NCBI GenBank assembly: GCA_016794365.1
Contig: JAEUKB010000018.1
Span: forward strand, 1-59,949
Direction of reading: 5' to 3'
DNA length: 59,949 bases
Source of the DNA: Myxococcales bacterium
Lineage (GTDB): Bacteria; Myxococcota_A; Polyangia; Palsa-1104; JAEUJZ01
A program made the position numbers and the translations under genes. The notes under the pieces are model-generated. The model was not told the origin of the DNA, ran no database searches, and saw nothing but the letters and a program-made list of their open reading frames with translations. This document shows, one piece after another, positions 33,896-42,146 of this stretch. The number at the start of each line of letters is the position of its first letter. Within the stretch, counting starts at the first letter, position 1.

Positions 33896-34942
33896 ATGCA
33901 CACTCGCTTGTTCCGTTTTGGCATGCTTTCGTTGGGCCTTGTGGGATTCTTCGGGTGCTCGCAGCTAGATGCGGACATCCCGCAGACAGCGATGGGAAAG
34001 GCGTATTCCTATCCGCTCGATGATGCGCTGTTTCTTCAGCACATCCAGGTCCGAGGTACGCACAACAGCTATCACATCGACACCAATGAAGGTCGGGTCG
34101 AGCCGTGGCAGTACACCCACGCACCGATCTACGATCAGCTCGATCGCTTGGGAATCCGTCAGCTAGAGCTGGACGTGTCCTACGATGCGGTCGAAGGTCT
34201 GTCGGTGCTGCACGTTCCTTACGTAGACACCGGAACACACTGCGCGCGATTCCTAGACTGTCTGCGAGAGATTCGGCGCTTCTCTGCTGCGTATCCTGGT
34301 CACCTTCCGATCTTCATCCAGATCGAGCCCAAAGCGAACATTCCCACCGACGAAATGGAGTCCTTCTTTGGGAGTCTGGAAGGAGAGATTCTGTCTGTCT
34401 TTCCTGCGCAGAGTGTGATCACTCCTGATGAAGTACGGGGCGATGCCAAGACCCTACGCGAAGCGGTGCAGAACCGAGGCTGGCCGAAGCTCCGACAGCT
34501 ACGTGGTCGTGTTCTGTTTGTGTTCGATACGACCGGACCGACTCGCACTGCGTACACCCACAATAAAAAGGATCTGAACGGAAGACTCCTGTTTGTGGAC
34601 TCTGGTCCCAGCGATCCGTTTGGCGCGATCTCTGTCCTAAACGATCCTGTCGGAAACGCGGCTGCGATCGCACAAGCCGTACGCGCAAACTTCCTGGTAC
34701 GAACCCGAGCGGATGCAGACACCGTCGAAGCACGCAAGGGAGACACAGGCCGCGCACAGGCCGCACTTCAGAGCGGCTCGCACTTTATCAGCACCGATTT
34801 TCCTGAAGAAAACAGCGGCTTTCCGTATCGCTTCGTCGTTCCTGCTGGCAGACCTGCGCGCTGCAATCCGCTCATCGCCCCGAAGGAATGTACGCCGCTC
34901 GCGCTGGAAGATCCTGCGTTTGTCGGTTCCTACATCCCGTAA
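33896..34942 (+). CDS. Ca2+-dependent phosphatidylinositol-specific phospholipase C-like lipoprotein
   Basis: A 348-residue secreted lipoprotein. The start at 33896 gives a lipobox signal (LFRFGMLSLGLVGFFGCSQ). The PI-PLC X-type catalytic barrel starts at HIQVRGTHNSYHID, containing the first catalytic His, and continues with QLDRLGIRQLELDVSYD, PIFIQIEPKAN and ends with GSHFISTDFPEE. This bacterial group is called Ca2+-dependent phosphoinositide phospholipase C. It likely hydrolyses phospholipid head groups outside the cell, useful for a predatory or scavenging lifestyle. It is a single gene. Confidence 0.87.
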   Translation: MHTRLFRFGMLSLGLVGFFGCSQLDADIPQTAMGKAYSYPLDDALFLQHIQVRGTHNSYHIDTNEGRVEPWQYTHAPIYDQLDRLGIRQLELDVSYDAVEGLSVLHVPYVDTGTHCARFLDCLREIRRFSAAYPGHLPIFIQIEPKANIPTDEMESFFGSLEGEILSVFPAQSVITPDEVRGDAKTLREAVQNRGWPKLRQLRGRVLFVFDTTGPTRTAYTHNKKDLNGRLLFVDSGPSDPFGAISVLNDPVGNAAAIAQAVRANFLVRTRADADTVEARKGDTGRAQAALQSGSHFISTDFPEENSGFPYRFVVPAGRPARCNPLIAPKECTPLALEDPAFVGSYIP

Positions 34943-34997
34943 GTCATCGGCTTGGGCGCTTGCTCTCGTCGAGCGATTGGCTCACCATGACGGCGCA

Positions 34998-36380
34998 ATG
35001 GTTCCGGCTCATCGAATTCCTCCTGAAGTCACGCTTGCCTGTCGTCGTCTGCAAGAAGCAGGTTTTCCTGCCTATGTCGTCGGTGGAGCAGTCCGTGATC
35101 TGCTGCGCTGTCCCGACGAAAGCACCGCCAAAGACTTTGACCTGACCACCGCTGCGACCCCAGAGCAAGTGATCGCCATCTTCGGTCGCAGCAAGGTCAT
35201 TCCGACGGGAATTGCGCACGGCACCGTCACCGTATTGTGCGAGCGCCATGGCGGCAAGCCGCATCCGATCGAGATCACCACCTTTCGCGGAGAGGTTGGA
35301 TTTTCCGACGGAAGACGTCCCGATCGCATCGAGTTCATCACCGACTTGGTTGAAGATCTGCGTCGTCGCGACTTCACCGTCAATGCGATCGCTTGGGATC
35401 CGGTGCGGCAGCTGCTGGTCGATCCGTTTGACGGACAGGGCGATCTTCAGCGAAAGCGAATCTGTGCCGTCGGAGATCCCGTTGCTCGCTTTGCCGAAGA
35501 TGGACTGCGGGTGATGCGCGCGGTGCGATTTGCGGCGCAGCTTGGCTTTGTGGTCGATGCTGCAACGCGTCAAGCCTTTGTCGGCGCGCTCCCGACGCTG
35601 CGCAAGGTCAGCCGAGAGCGCATTCGCGATGAGCTGCTCAAGCTGCTTGCGCAAAGTCAGCCGTCGCTGGGCTTGCGCCTTATGCTGCTTCCGACGGACG
35701 GCTCACCACACCTGCGCTGGAGCCACGACGGCAACATTCTGCAAGTGGTGCTGCCCGAGGTCGCGCACGAAGTCCAGTCCGTCCAAGCTGTGGATGTGCT
35801 GTGTGCTGCGATCGAGTCGCTGCCGTGTGCGCTACGTCTCGGTGCGCTGCTGTGGCCGATGCGACGCTGGCTGCTCGGTGCGGGTGCGCAGGTTCTGACG
35901 GTGCCGAAAGCGCTGGCAGAGCTTCTCGACGAGCGGCTCAAGCTGCCTTCATCCGATCGGCAGCATCTTGCGACGCTACTTACGATGCCTGTGATGTCAC
36001 CCAAGCAGCTCGATTTGATGCACGGTCCGACGCTGCGTAGGCTGCTCGGGACGTATTCGGAAGCGACGCTGGATGCTCTGCTGCGAACCCAGCGTGCGTT
36101 TGCCCAAGCGGAAGGCGATCTACTTTGGGCGGCTCGGCTGTCCCAGCTTCTCGATCGCGTGTGCGACGAGCGAGCGAAGAATCCACCGCTTCAGATCGCG
36201 GACTTGGCGATCAGTGGCAAAGACCTGCTGCGAGAGCTTGCGCTGCCGCCAGGACCACTGCTTGGAGAGCTTCTGCGCGAGCTTCTGTCCGTGGTGCTGG
36301 ATGATCCGGCGCAAAATGATCGGGCGGTTCTCCTCGACAGGGCGAAAAACCTGCTAAGTCAGCGAAATTTTAGGCATTGA
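34998..36380 (+). CDS. CCA tRNA nucleotidyltransferase / poly(A) polymerase family
   Basis: A 460-residue class II nucleotidyltransferase. The start ATG at 34998 (MVPAHRIPPEVTL) fits the family's N-terminal helix; the frame is open further upstream inside the PI-PLC gene. Motifs: YVVGGAVRDLL, DFDLTT with catalytic Asp pair, EITTFRGE, RRRDFTVNAIAWD, and GLRVMRAVRFAAQLGF in the neck. Bacterial tRNA genes such as the tRNA-Leu directly downstream lack encoded CCA, so the enzyme would complete their 3' ends. CCA-adding enzyme and poly(A) polymerase cannot be told apart here. No HD domain is visible. The tRNA gene starts 42 bp after its stop. Confidence 0.9.
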   Translation: MVPAHRIPPEVTLACRRLQEAGFPAYVVGGAVRDLLRCPDESTAKDFDLTTAATPEQVIAIFGRSKVIPTGIAHGTVTVLCERHGGKPHPIEITTFRGEVGFSDGRRPDRIEFITDLVEDLRRRDFTVNAIAWDPVRQLLVDPFDGQGDLQRKRICAVGDPVARFAEDGLRVMRAVRFAAQLGFVVDAATRQAFVGALPTLRKVSRERIRDELLKLLAQSQPSLGLRLMLLPTDGSPHLRWSHDGNILQVVLPEVAHEVQSVQAVDVLCAAIESLPCALRLGALLWPMRRWLLGAGAQVLTVPKALAELLDERLKLPSSDRQHLATLLTMPVMSPKQLDLMHGPTLRRLLGTYSEATLDALLRTQRAFAQAEGDLLWAARLSQLLDRVCDERAKNPPLQIADLAISGKDLLRELALPPGPLLGELLRELLSVVLDDPAQNDRAVLLDRAKNLLSQRNFRH

Positions 36381-36422
36381 CAGCGCGGGGGTCATCACGT
36401 TAGAAACTTCCTCACCTCGCTC

Positions 36423-36506
<84 letters not shown>

Positions 36507-36516
36507 CAAAATATGT

Positions 36517-36555
36517 AGGCCCGGAGAGTTCAGCTCTTCGGGCCTTTTTGTTTTT
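36517..36555 (+). terminator. Intrinsic terminator after tRNA-Leu
   Basis: Stem AGGCCCGGAGAG (36517-36528) pairs with CTCTTCGGGCCT (36533-36544) around TTCAG and is followed by TTTTTGTTTTT. The remaining gap to 36844 has no recognised feature. Confidence 0.9.
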
Positions 36556-36844
36556 GGCGCGCAGAATCGCTGGGGGCGCTGCGCGTGTTCAGTCTGCGAT
36601 CCACTCCGGATCGCGCCTGGTCGTGTCATGGCTGCTTGTGCGCTGCGGGCGGATTTCCGTCGCGCAGTGCGGGGGAACGTGCGGCGTTGGGATCCATTGT
36701 GGCAACAAACCCTCTTCCCAAGCCTTGAATTTGTGAAGTAAAATTCGTGTCCTCGAAAACTAAAATTATCGATCATATAGAGACCCTCTGACAGCGAAGC
36801 GTAGAGAAAGCGGGCGGGCTCTTGGGTGATCGGTCGGAGGACTC

Positions 36845-37462
36845 ATGGCCAAGCCGCTCGTTTTCCGTCACGGCAAGACGGAGCTGTCTTTTCAGCTCGA
36901 CAAACTCGACCGCGACAAGCTCTACGGCTACATCGACACCGAGGCTGTTGATAGTCAAAGCCGTCCCTGTCAGCTCGCCATCTTGGGCAGCGACGGTAAG
37001 ACGCTGGTTGGACGCGGTGGTAGCGCGCTCCAGTATGTCGATCCCGACGGAAACTACTGTGCGCGTGCAACGCTCAAGCCGGTCTCGCCCGAAGGAAAGC
37101 CGCTTGCTGCGGTTCCGTCGTCGTTTGCGGCCCCGATTGCGCTCGATCAGCGCGCCAGCGTCGATGAATACCTGTCGCACAACATCAAGTCGGTGTATCT
37201 GCTGACGCCGCCGATGGGCGCAGATGAGCTGCTCAAGGAGCTGCGCGCAGGGGCGATCTACAGCTTCGCGTTTTCGTATCGCGGTGGACTCAATCCAAAT
37301 GTCGGCTTTTTGCTGGCGAGCAGCGAAGGGACTCCGGCGCTGGCGATTGGACAGAAAGCGAACCTTCCGTTTGTGCGCCTGGCAGAGCTTTCCGACCCCG
37401 AAGAAGAGACGGTGGTCGAAGAAGGTGACAGCGACGACGAGATGGACTTCGGGATGATGTAA
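36845..37462 (+). CDS. Unrecognised protein, first gene of ligase operon
   Basis: A 205-residue cytoplasmic protein without a family I recognise. Start is supported by GGAGG four bases upstream. The N-terminal half looks like a beta-rich domain (PLVFRHGKTELSFQLDKLDRDKLYGYIDTE, SRPCQLAILGSDGKTLVGRGGSALQYVDPDG). The middle has YLLTPPMGADELLKELRAGAIYSFAFSYRGGLNP, and the C-terminus is very acidic (EEETVVEEGDSDDEMDFGMM). No signal or membrane segment. It lies 11 bp before the next gene, and the tail of two methionines precedes TAAGGAGCC, the ribosome binding site of that gene. It is the leader of an operon with a DNA/RNA ligase, so it may bind nucleic acid or the ligase. Confidence 0.82.
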   Translation: MAKPLVFRHGKTELSFQLDKLDRDKLYGYIDTEAVDSQSRPCQLAILGSDGKTLVGRGGSALQYVDPDGNYCARATLKPVSPEGKPLAAVPSSFAAPIALDQRASVDEYLSHNIKSVYLLTPPMGADELLKELRAGAIYSFAFSYRGGLNPNVGFLLASSEGTPALAIGQKANLPFVRLAELSDPEEETVVEEGDSDDEMDFGMM

Positions 37463-37472
37463 GGAGCCGACG

Positions 37473-38192
37473 ATGGGCAGCTTGAAACTTTTCAATAGCA
37501 AAAATCGTGACGGAGACGTAGCGACGCGCAGCGTCTCGAGCACTCAGCGCATCGTCTACTTGGATGAAAAAGGTCGTCAGACCAAGTCGGTGCGGGTGCT
37601 GCGGGCTCCGATCGAGCGCGATCTGGACGCGCTCTCCAAGCAAGTCGGAACCAGTGATCCGCTGGCGGCGCTTTCGGATGCGCTGATCAAAGGAGATCCA
37701 GAGATCGATCTGGAACGCACGGGCGCGTTTCTGAAAGATACCTCGCGGGTGTATGTCGATCCCGATCAGAAGCTCGTGTATTCCGTCGCACTGTGGGATG
37801 TGGTGCGGACTCCTGATGGTGCAGTGAAGGAACGTCGCGCGCACAAAATTTCGGAACAGAACGTCGGAACAGAGACTCCGCTCAAGTGGTCAGGAAAGCT
37901 GCTGAAGAAGTCGGAAGTCTGGAATCGTTTTGTGTTTTCAGGAAAGCTCCAGGTCGTTCACATAAACGGTCTGACGTACGACTTCCTGTTTGAAATGGCG
38001 CGCGAGCTGGAGCAAAAGGACTCGCTACTTCTCGTCGGTGCAGGAGCAAAATCGAATCAGCCTCTGGTGTTTCAGCGGGGTGGGACTCCCTATCGCGGAT
38101 TCTTGGAAGGAAGAACGCAAGGGGATTCCTACTGTCTGATTCTGCATCTAAGCAACCTGGAGCTGCGGACTCCGAGCAAGGAGAAGGCGTAA
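37473..38192 (+). CDS. Unrecognised protein, second gene of ligase operon
   Basis: A 239-residue cytoplasmic protein with no family match. Start follows AAGGAG. The N-terminus is basic (GSLKLFNSKNRDGDVATRSVSSTQRIVYLDEKGRQTKSVRVLRAP), then an acidic-helical part (LDALSKQVGTSDPLAALSDALIKGDPEIDL). The C-terminal 130 residues look beta-rich (VYVDPDQKLVYSVALWDVVRTPDG, KLQVVHINGLTYDFLFEMARELEQKDSLLLVGAG). Its last base overlaps the ligase ATG (TAATG at 38190-38194), so it is translationally coupled to the ligase. No catalytic motif is visible. A structural partner of the ligase is the simplest guess. Confidence 0.82.
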   Translation: MGSLKLFNSKNRDGDVATRSVSSTQRIVYLDEKGRQTKSVRVLRAPIERDLDALSKQVGTSDPLAALSDALIKGDPEIDLERTGAFLKDTSRVYVDPDQKLVYSVALWDVVRTPDGAVKERRAHKISEQNVGTETPLKWSGKLLKKSEVWNRFVFSGKLQVVHINGLTYDFLFEMARELEQKDSLLLVGAGAKSNQPLVFQRGGTPYRGFLEGRTQGDSYCLILHLSNLELRTPSKEKA

Positions 38193-39682
38193 TGGCTGAC
38201 ACAAGCAAGATCCAAGGTGCGCCAAGCCTGATTGACTCGGCGCGGATTGAATGGAAGCTCGGTAAGTACGGGGTCGGACAAGGTCGCGATCTAAAGAATC
38301 CGTCGGTGTGGCAGCGCACGCAGGAGTATCGACGCGCGCAGGCTTCCCGGTTGATTCCGCTGGAAAAGAAGGACATCAGGAATCGTCTTCCGGCAGGTGA
38401 ATATCATCTGTCGCGCAAAGTAGACGGAGAGCTTGCAGTCCTGTGGTTTGAAGACGGACAGGCTCTGCTGGTCAATCCGGGTGGAACGGTTCGGGTCGGA
38501 CTTCCTCTGCTTGCGGATGCTGCCAAGAAGCTTGCCAAAGCGAAGGTGAAGTCAGCGCTGATTGCGGGAGAGCTGTACTATCGTCATCCCGATGGTCGTC
38601 GTGCGCGTGTCGCGGATGCCAGCAGTGCGGCGCGTGCGCCGGGCTCCCAAGAGGATCTGGATCGTCTCTGTTTGGCGGTCTTTGATGTACTGGAAGTAGA
38701 CGGAGAACAGACTCCAGCCAAGCATGCAGATTCCTATGCGCGCATCACCAAGCTGTTTGCTGGCAAAGATCGGATTCATCCGGTCGATGCAGTGACCATC
38801 AAGAGCGCGGAAGAGATCGAACAGTACTTCACAGACTGGGTGGAAGGTCAGGGCAGTGAAGGTCTGGTTCTTCGCTCGGACTCGACGGGAAGCTACAAGC
38901 TGAAGCCGCGTCACAACCTGGATGTCGCGGTGATTGGCTTTACCGAAGGAACGGAAGATCGCAAAGGAATGCTTCACGATCTGTTGTGCGCAGTGATGCG
39001 CAAAGACGGAAGCTTCCAGATTCTGGGCAGAGTCGGAAATGGTTTTTCAGATGCAGCGCGTCGTGCGCTGCTCTCTGATCTAAAAGACATGACCGCAGCG
39101 AGTGACTACGCAGAGATCGGAGACGGACACATCGCTTATCAGATGGTGCGTCCAGAGCTGGTGATCGAGATCAGCTGCTTGGATCTGATCTCTTCGACAA
39201 CGCGCGGTGGTGGCATCGACAAGATGGTGCTGTCCTATGACGACAAAGCACATCGCTATGCACCGCTACGGAAGTTCCCGCTCGCGTCGCTGATTTCGCC
39301 TGTGTTTGTGCGCAAGCGTGATGACAAGCGCGTGAACGCAACCGATGTGCGGGCACAGCAGCTCTCGGACTTGATTGAGATTGCGAGCCTGGAAAAGGAC
39401 GCGCGCACCTACACACTCCCAAAGAGCCAAGTGCTGCGACGTGAGGTGTATGTGAAGACGCTGAAGGGACAGACTGCGGTCCGTAAGCTCCTTTTGTGGA
39501 AGACCAACAAAGAGGAAGACGGCGAGTTCCCTGCGTTTGTGCTGCACTACACCGACTACAGTCCGACGCGCAAGGAGCCTCTGTCGCGAGAGATTCGGGT
39601 GTCAAACAGTCGCGCACAGATCGATTCTTTGTGGAAAGAGTTCCACAGCGAAAACATCGTCAAGGGCTGGAATCCGGCCTAG
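38192..39682 (+). CDS. ATP-dependent DNA/RNA ligase-like protein with novel C-terminal domain
   Basis: A 496-residue protein. The nucleotidyltransferase core spans about 60-250: motif I KVDGE with Lys76 as the adenylation residue, motif III AGELYY (125-130), motif IV EGLVLR (223-228) and motif V YKLKPRHNLD (235-244). An OB-like region follows to about 350 (VMRKDGSFQILGRVGNGFSD). The last 145 residues (QVLRREVYVKTLKGQTAVRKLLLWKTNKEEDGEFPAFVLHYTDYS) do not match ligases I know and are the new element. The N-terminal 55 residues before the core are also unusual. It has no Ku or LigD polymerase/phosphoesterase partner nearby. Coupled by 1-bp overlap to the preceding gene and followed 36 bp later by the YegP-like gene. 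Confidence 0.85.
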   Translation: MADTSKIQGAPSLIDSARIEWKLGKYGVGQGRDLKNPSVWQRTQEYRRAQASRLIPLEKKDIRNRLPAGEYHLSRKVDGELAVLWFEDGQALLVNPGGTVRVGLPLLADAAKKLAKAKVKSALIAGELYYRHPDGRRARVADASSAARAPGSQEDLDRLCLAVFDVLEVDGEQTPAKHADSYARITKLFAGKDRIHPVDAVTIKSAEEIEQYFTDWVEGQGSEGLVLRSDSTGSYKLKPRHNLDVAVIGFTEGTEDRKGMLHDLLCAVMRKDGSFQILGRVGNGFSDAARRALLSDLKDMTAASDYAEIGDGHIAYQMVRPELVIEISCLDLISSTTRGGGIDKMVLSYDDKAHRYAPLRKFPLASLISPVFVRKRDDKRVNATDVRAQQLSDLIEIASLEKDARTYTLPKSQVLRREVYVKTLKGQTAVRKLLLWKTNKEEDGEFPAFVLHYTDYSPTRKEPLSREIRVSNSRAQIDSLWKEFHSENIVKGWNPA

Positions 39683-39718
39683 TTCCCAAGGACTCAGCGC
39701 AGCGAAAGGGGTACACAC

Positions 39719-40057
39719 ATGGCGGGCAAGTTCGAGATCCAACAGTCGAAGAACGGACAGTTCTACTTTCATCTCAAAGCAGGCAACGGGGAGATCATCC
39801 TAAGCAGCGAGCAGTACGAGAGCAAAGCGGCTGCGCAGCACGGGATCGACTCTGTTCGCAAGAATGCCGCGCATGATGAGCGCTTTGATCGTCTGCGCTC
39901 GAAGAACGATGAGCCGTATTTTGTGCTCAAGGCCGGAAACGGGGAAGTGATTGGTCGCAGCGAGATGTACTCTTCGGTGTCTGCGATGGAAAACGGAATC
40001 GCTTCTGTGAAGCGCAATGCCATCGACGGTGAGACCCGCGATCTGACTGCGAAGTAA
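39719..40057 (+). CDS. YegP-like protein (two DUF1508 repeats)
   Basis: A 112-residue protein made of two repeats of about 50 residues, FEIQQSKNGQFYFHLKAGNGEIILSSEQYESKAAAQHGIDSVRKNA and FDRLRSKNDEPYFVLKAGNGEVIGRSEMYSSVSAMENGIASVKRNA, the pattern of DUF1508/YegP. The family is small and its function unclear, with suggested roles in stress. It has an AAAGGGG ribosome binding site. It is probably the last gene of the ligase operon and is convergent with the dienelactone hydrolase gene. Confidence 0.93.
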   Translation: MAGKFEIQQSKNGQFYFHLKAGNGEIILSSEQYESKAAAQHGIDSVRKNAAHDERFDRLRSKNDEPYFVLKAGNGEVIGRSEMYSSVSAMENGIASVKRNAIDGETRDLTAK

Positions 40058-40124
40058 GCGAAGTAAGCGCACGCTGTTTGATTCCATCGCTCAGCGTGCT
40101 CTTCATTTCTGTGTACGCTGCGGA

Positions 40125-40928
40125 CTAGACGGCTCCCACTCTCTGCTTGAAAAACTCGATCACGCGACGCTCTGCGCGCTTGGTTGGTCCCTCTGGATCA
40201 TCATCGCGCAGGTTCACAGTCAGGACAGAGTGCGGTGGCTCTCCCTGTACGCTGAGACCATCTTTGGCGTCGATCTCGATCGCTTCAAAGCGATCTCCGA
40301 ACGTACGCTTGTAGGTATCAAAGCGCGCATCCGCGATGAACGGATCGCCGTGAAAGCGCAGCCCGATCATCGACAGATCTTCTTCCGCAAAGCGACGCTT
40401 GGCACAGGCAATTTCATCGGGAGACACACCGATCGCTGCTTTGCGGGCGCTGCCAATTGAAATCGGCAGCGACGGCTGAGACAACACAGGAGCCACCACA
40501 GAGGGCTCTGTCATCATCGCCAGCGCAAAGTTTCCGGTAAAACACATTCCAATCGCACCGACTCCTTTGCCACCACACTCTGCGAATACTTTGCGTGACA
40601 GAGCGCGCAGCCAATCGACAATCGGACTGGACTTGTCGGTTGCCCAAGCATCAAATTCTCGACGGATGCAGACGTTCTTGAACATCTCTTTCATGACATA
40701 GGGAATCGTGACAGGACGACCGGCATCACCAAACAGATGCGGCAAAAACACCGTCATGCCTGCTTCCGCAACGCGATTGGCAAAGCGCACCACCAGCGGA
40801 TGAAGACCTGGGATCTCATGAATCACGATCACTGCTGGACCTTGGCCGCGTCGGTACACTGTGCGCTGATAGCGACCATCATCAAACGAAAATGACGTGT
40901 AGTCTTTGAGTACATCCTGCTTCGGCAT
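40125..40928 (-). CDS. Dienelactone hydrolase-family protein
   Basis: A 267-residue alpha/beta-hydrolase. It has the oxyanion region VIVIHEIPGLHPLVV, the nucleophile elbow GAIGMCFTGNFALAM with Cys, the acid in GLRFHGDPFIADARF, and the base His in EPPHSVLT. The family cleaves lactones or esters in aromatic degradation, but many members are uncharacterised. No catabolic genes are adjacent. It is a single leftward gene. Confidence 0.88.
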   Translation of the reverse strand: MPKQDVLKDYTSFSFDDGRYQRTVYRRGQGPAVIVIHEIPGLHPLVVRFANRVAEAGMTVFLPHLFGDAGRPVTIPYVMKEMFKNVCIRREFDAWATDKSSPIVDWLRALSRKVFAECGGKGVGAIGMCFTGNFALAMMTEPSVVAPVLSQPSLPISIGSARKAAIGVSPDEIACAKRRFAEEDLSMIGLRFHGDPFIADARFDTYKRTFGDRFEAIEIDAKDGLSVQGEPPHSVLTVNLRDDDPEGPTKRAERRVIEFFKQRVGAV

Positions 40929-41254
40929 CTGCTCGCTTCCTTTTTTCTACAGGATATCTTGAGTTCGCTCCTCGCGTCGAGAGATCACTGTGAGCTGCTG
41001 CGTACGGAAGCGCTCGCCAAGACGGATGCGAACTCCGATTTGTCTTCGGATTCCTATTCACTTTCCTATTCCTTTTCCTATTCCTTTTTAGTGCGCAGCA
41101 CGCTGGGAATCTTGGGAAGCGGACTGTAGGAAGGACTCCTGATCTTTTTTCTTGACCACTGAAGTTTTGATCAGTAGTTTCGCTGCGCTCTCAACGGAAA
41201 AGAGCGTGTTTACAAACCCCTTTGTCGGTTCTGTCTTTGAAAGGAGTCCCCCTC
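40929..41254. other. Intergenic region with short tandem repeat
   Basis: This 326-bp divergent region carries a 12-bp array at 41051-41086 (TTCCTATTCACT and two TTCCTATTCCTT units). No gene was recognised. It should hold promoters for the flanking hydrolase and GST genes. Confidence 0.6.
41051..41086. repeat. Tandem repeat, 3 x 12 bp (TTCCTATTCCTT)
   Basis: Units at 41051-41062, 41063-41074 and 41075-41086; the last two are identical and the first differs in two bases. Unlike the other arrays it lies in a divergent promoter region. Confidence 0.85.
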
Positions 41255-41866
41255 ATGAGCGTGACGTTCTACTACAGCCCGCAGTCCAGCGCGTCCCCCG
41301 TTCACTGGACGCTAGAAGAGCTAGGCATTCCCTATGAAAAAGTGCTGATCGACTTTCGCGCGGGCGATGCCAAGAAGCCGGAATTTCTGAAGCTGAATCC
41401 GAATGCCAAGGTTCCTGTTCTGGTTCACGATGGCGTAGCGATCTTTGAGTCTGCGGCGATTCAGATCTACTTGGGAGAGACGTTCGGCGTCAGCAAAGGT
41501 CTGTATCCTGCGCCCGGTCCGCAGCGCGGCGAAGTGATGAAGTGGATTGTGTGGACCAATGTCTCTCTCGGTGAAGCGCTGTCCCGCGTGGGTCGCAACT
41601 TCGGTGGCTGGGCTCCAGAAGAAGAGCGCAACGTCAAGGCCGGTCTGCGCGCAAAGCAGGATGTCGCCGATCTGCTTCAGATTCTGGATGCGCAGCTTCA
41701 GGGTCGCAGCTACCTAACCGGAGACTCCATCACGGTGGCCGATCTGCACGTATCTTCGTGGATGGAGTATGTACGGATGATGCAGCTCGACCTGACTCCG
41801 TATCCGAACATCCTGGCGTGGATGACGCGCTGCACGTCGCGTCCGACCTACAGCGCTGCGCCGTAG
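41255..41866 (+). CDS. Glutathione S-transferase family protein
   Basis: A 203-residue protein. The start at 41255 follows AAGGAG at 41241-41246. N-terminal thioredoxin-like domain: SVTFYYSPQSSASPVHWTLEELGIPYE with a Ser-Ser near the glutathione site, NPNAKVPVLVHDG and FESAAIQIYL (the cis-Pro and ESxAI signature). The C-terminal helical domain includes GDSITVADLHVSSWM (the N-capping box). Substrate unknown. It is a single gene with a terminator downstream. Confidence 0.93.
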   Translation: MSVTFYYSPQSSASPVHWTLEELGIPYEKVLIDFRAGDAKKPEFLKLNPNAKVPVLVHDGVAIFESAAIQIYLGETFGVSKGLYPAPGPQRGEVMKWIVWTNVSLGEALSRVGRNFGGWAPEEERNVKAGLRAKQDVADLLQILDAQLQGRSYLTGDSITVADLHVSSWMEYVRMMQLDLTPYPNILAWMTRCTSRPTYSAAP

Positions 41867-41893
41867 CATCCGTCGCGTTCGGAGTGGTTCAAC

Positions 41894-41932
41894 AGACGCC
41901 GTCCGCTTGATTGGACGTGCGTCTATTTTTTT
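41894..41932 (+). terminator. Intrinsic terminator of GST gene
   Basis: Stem AGACGCCGTCC (41894-41904) pairs with GGACGTGCGTCT (41913-41924), one bulge, followed by A and seven T. Confidence 0.8.
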
Positions 41933-42146
41933 GTTCATTCCCGCTACTTGCGTCGGTGCCTGTGGGCCTACCTTGCGGCTGATGTGGTCTGTCCGTTTGC
42001 TGTCGCGCGTCCTGCCTCCGTTGCGAATCTCTTGGGCCCCGCGATAACATAGATGCAAAGGTGCGAGTGCGCTGTGTCCTGACAGACTGTGGCTTGGTCA
42101 AGTCCCGACACAGTGGTGCGCGGATTCGGTGGGGTAAGGCGCTGCG

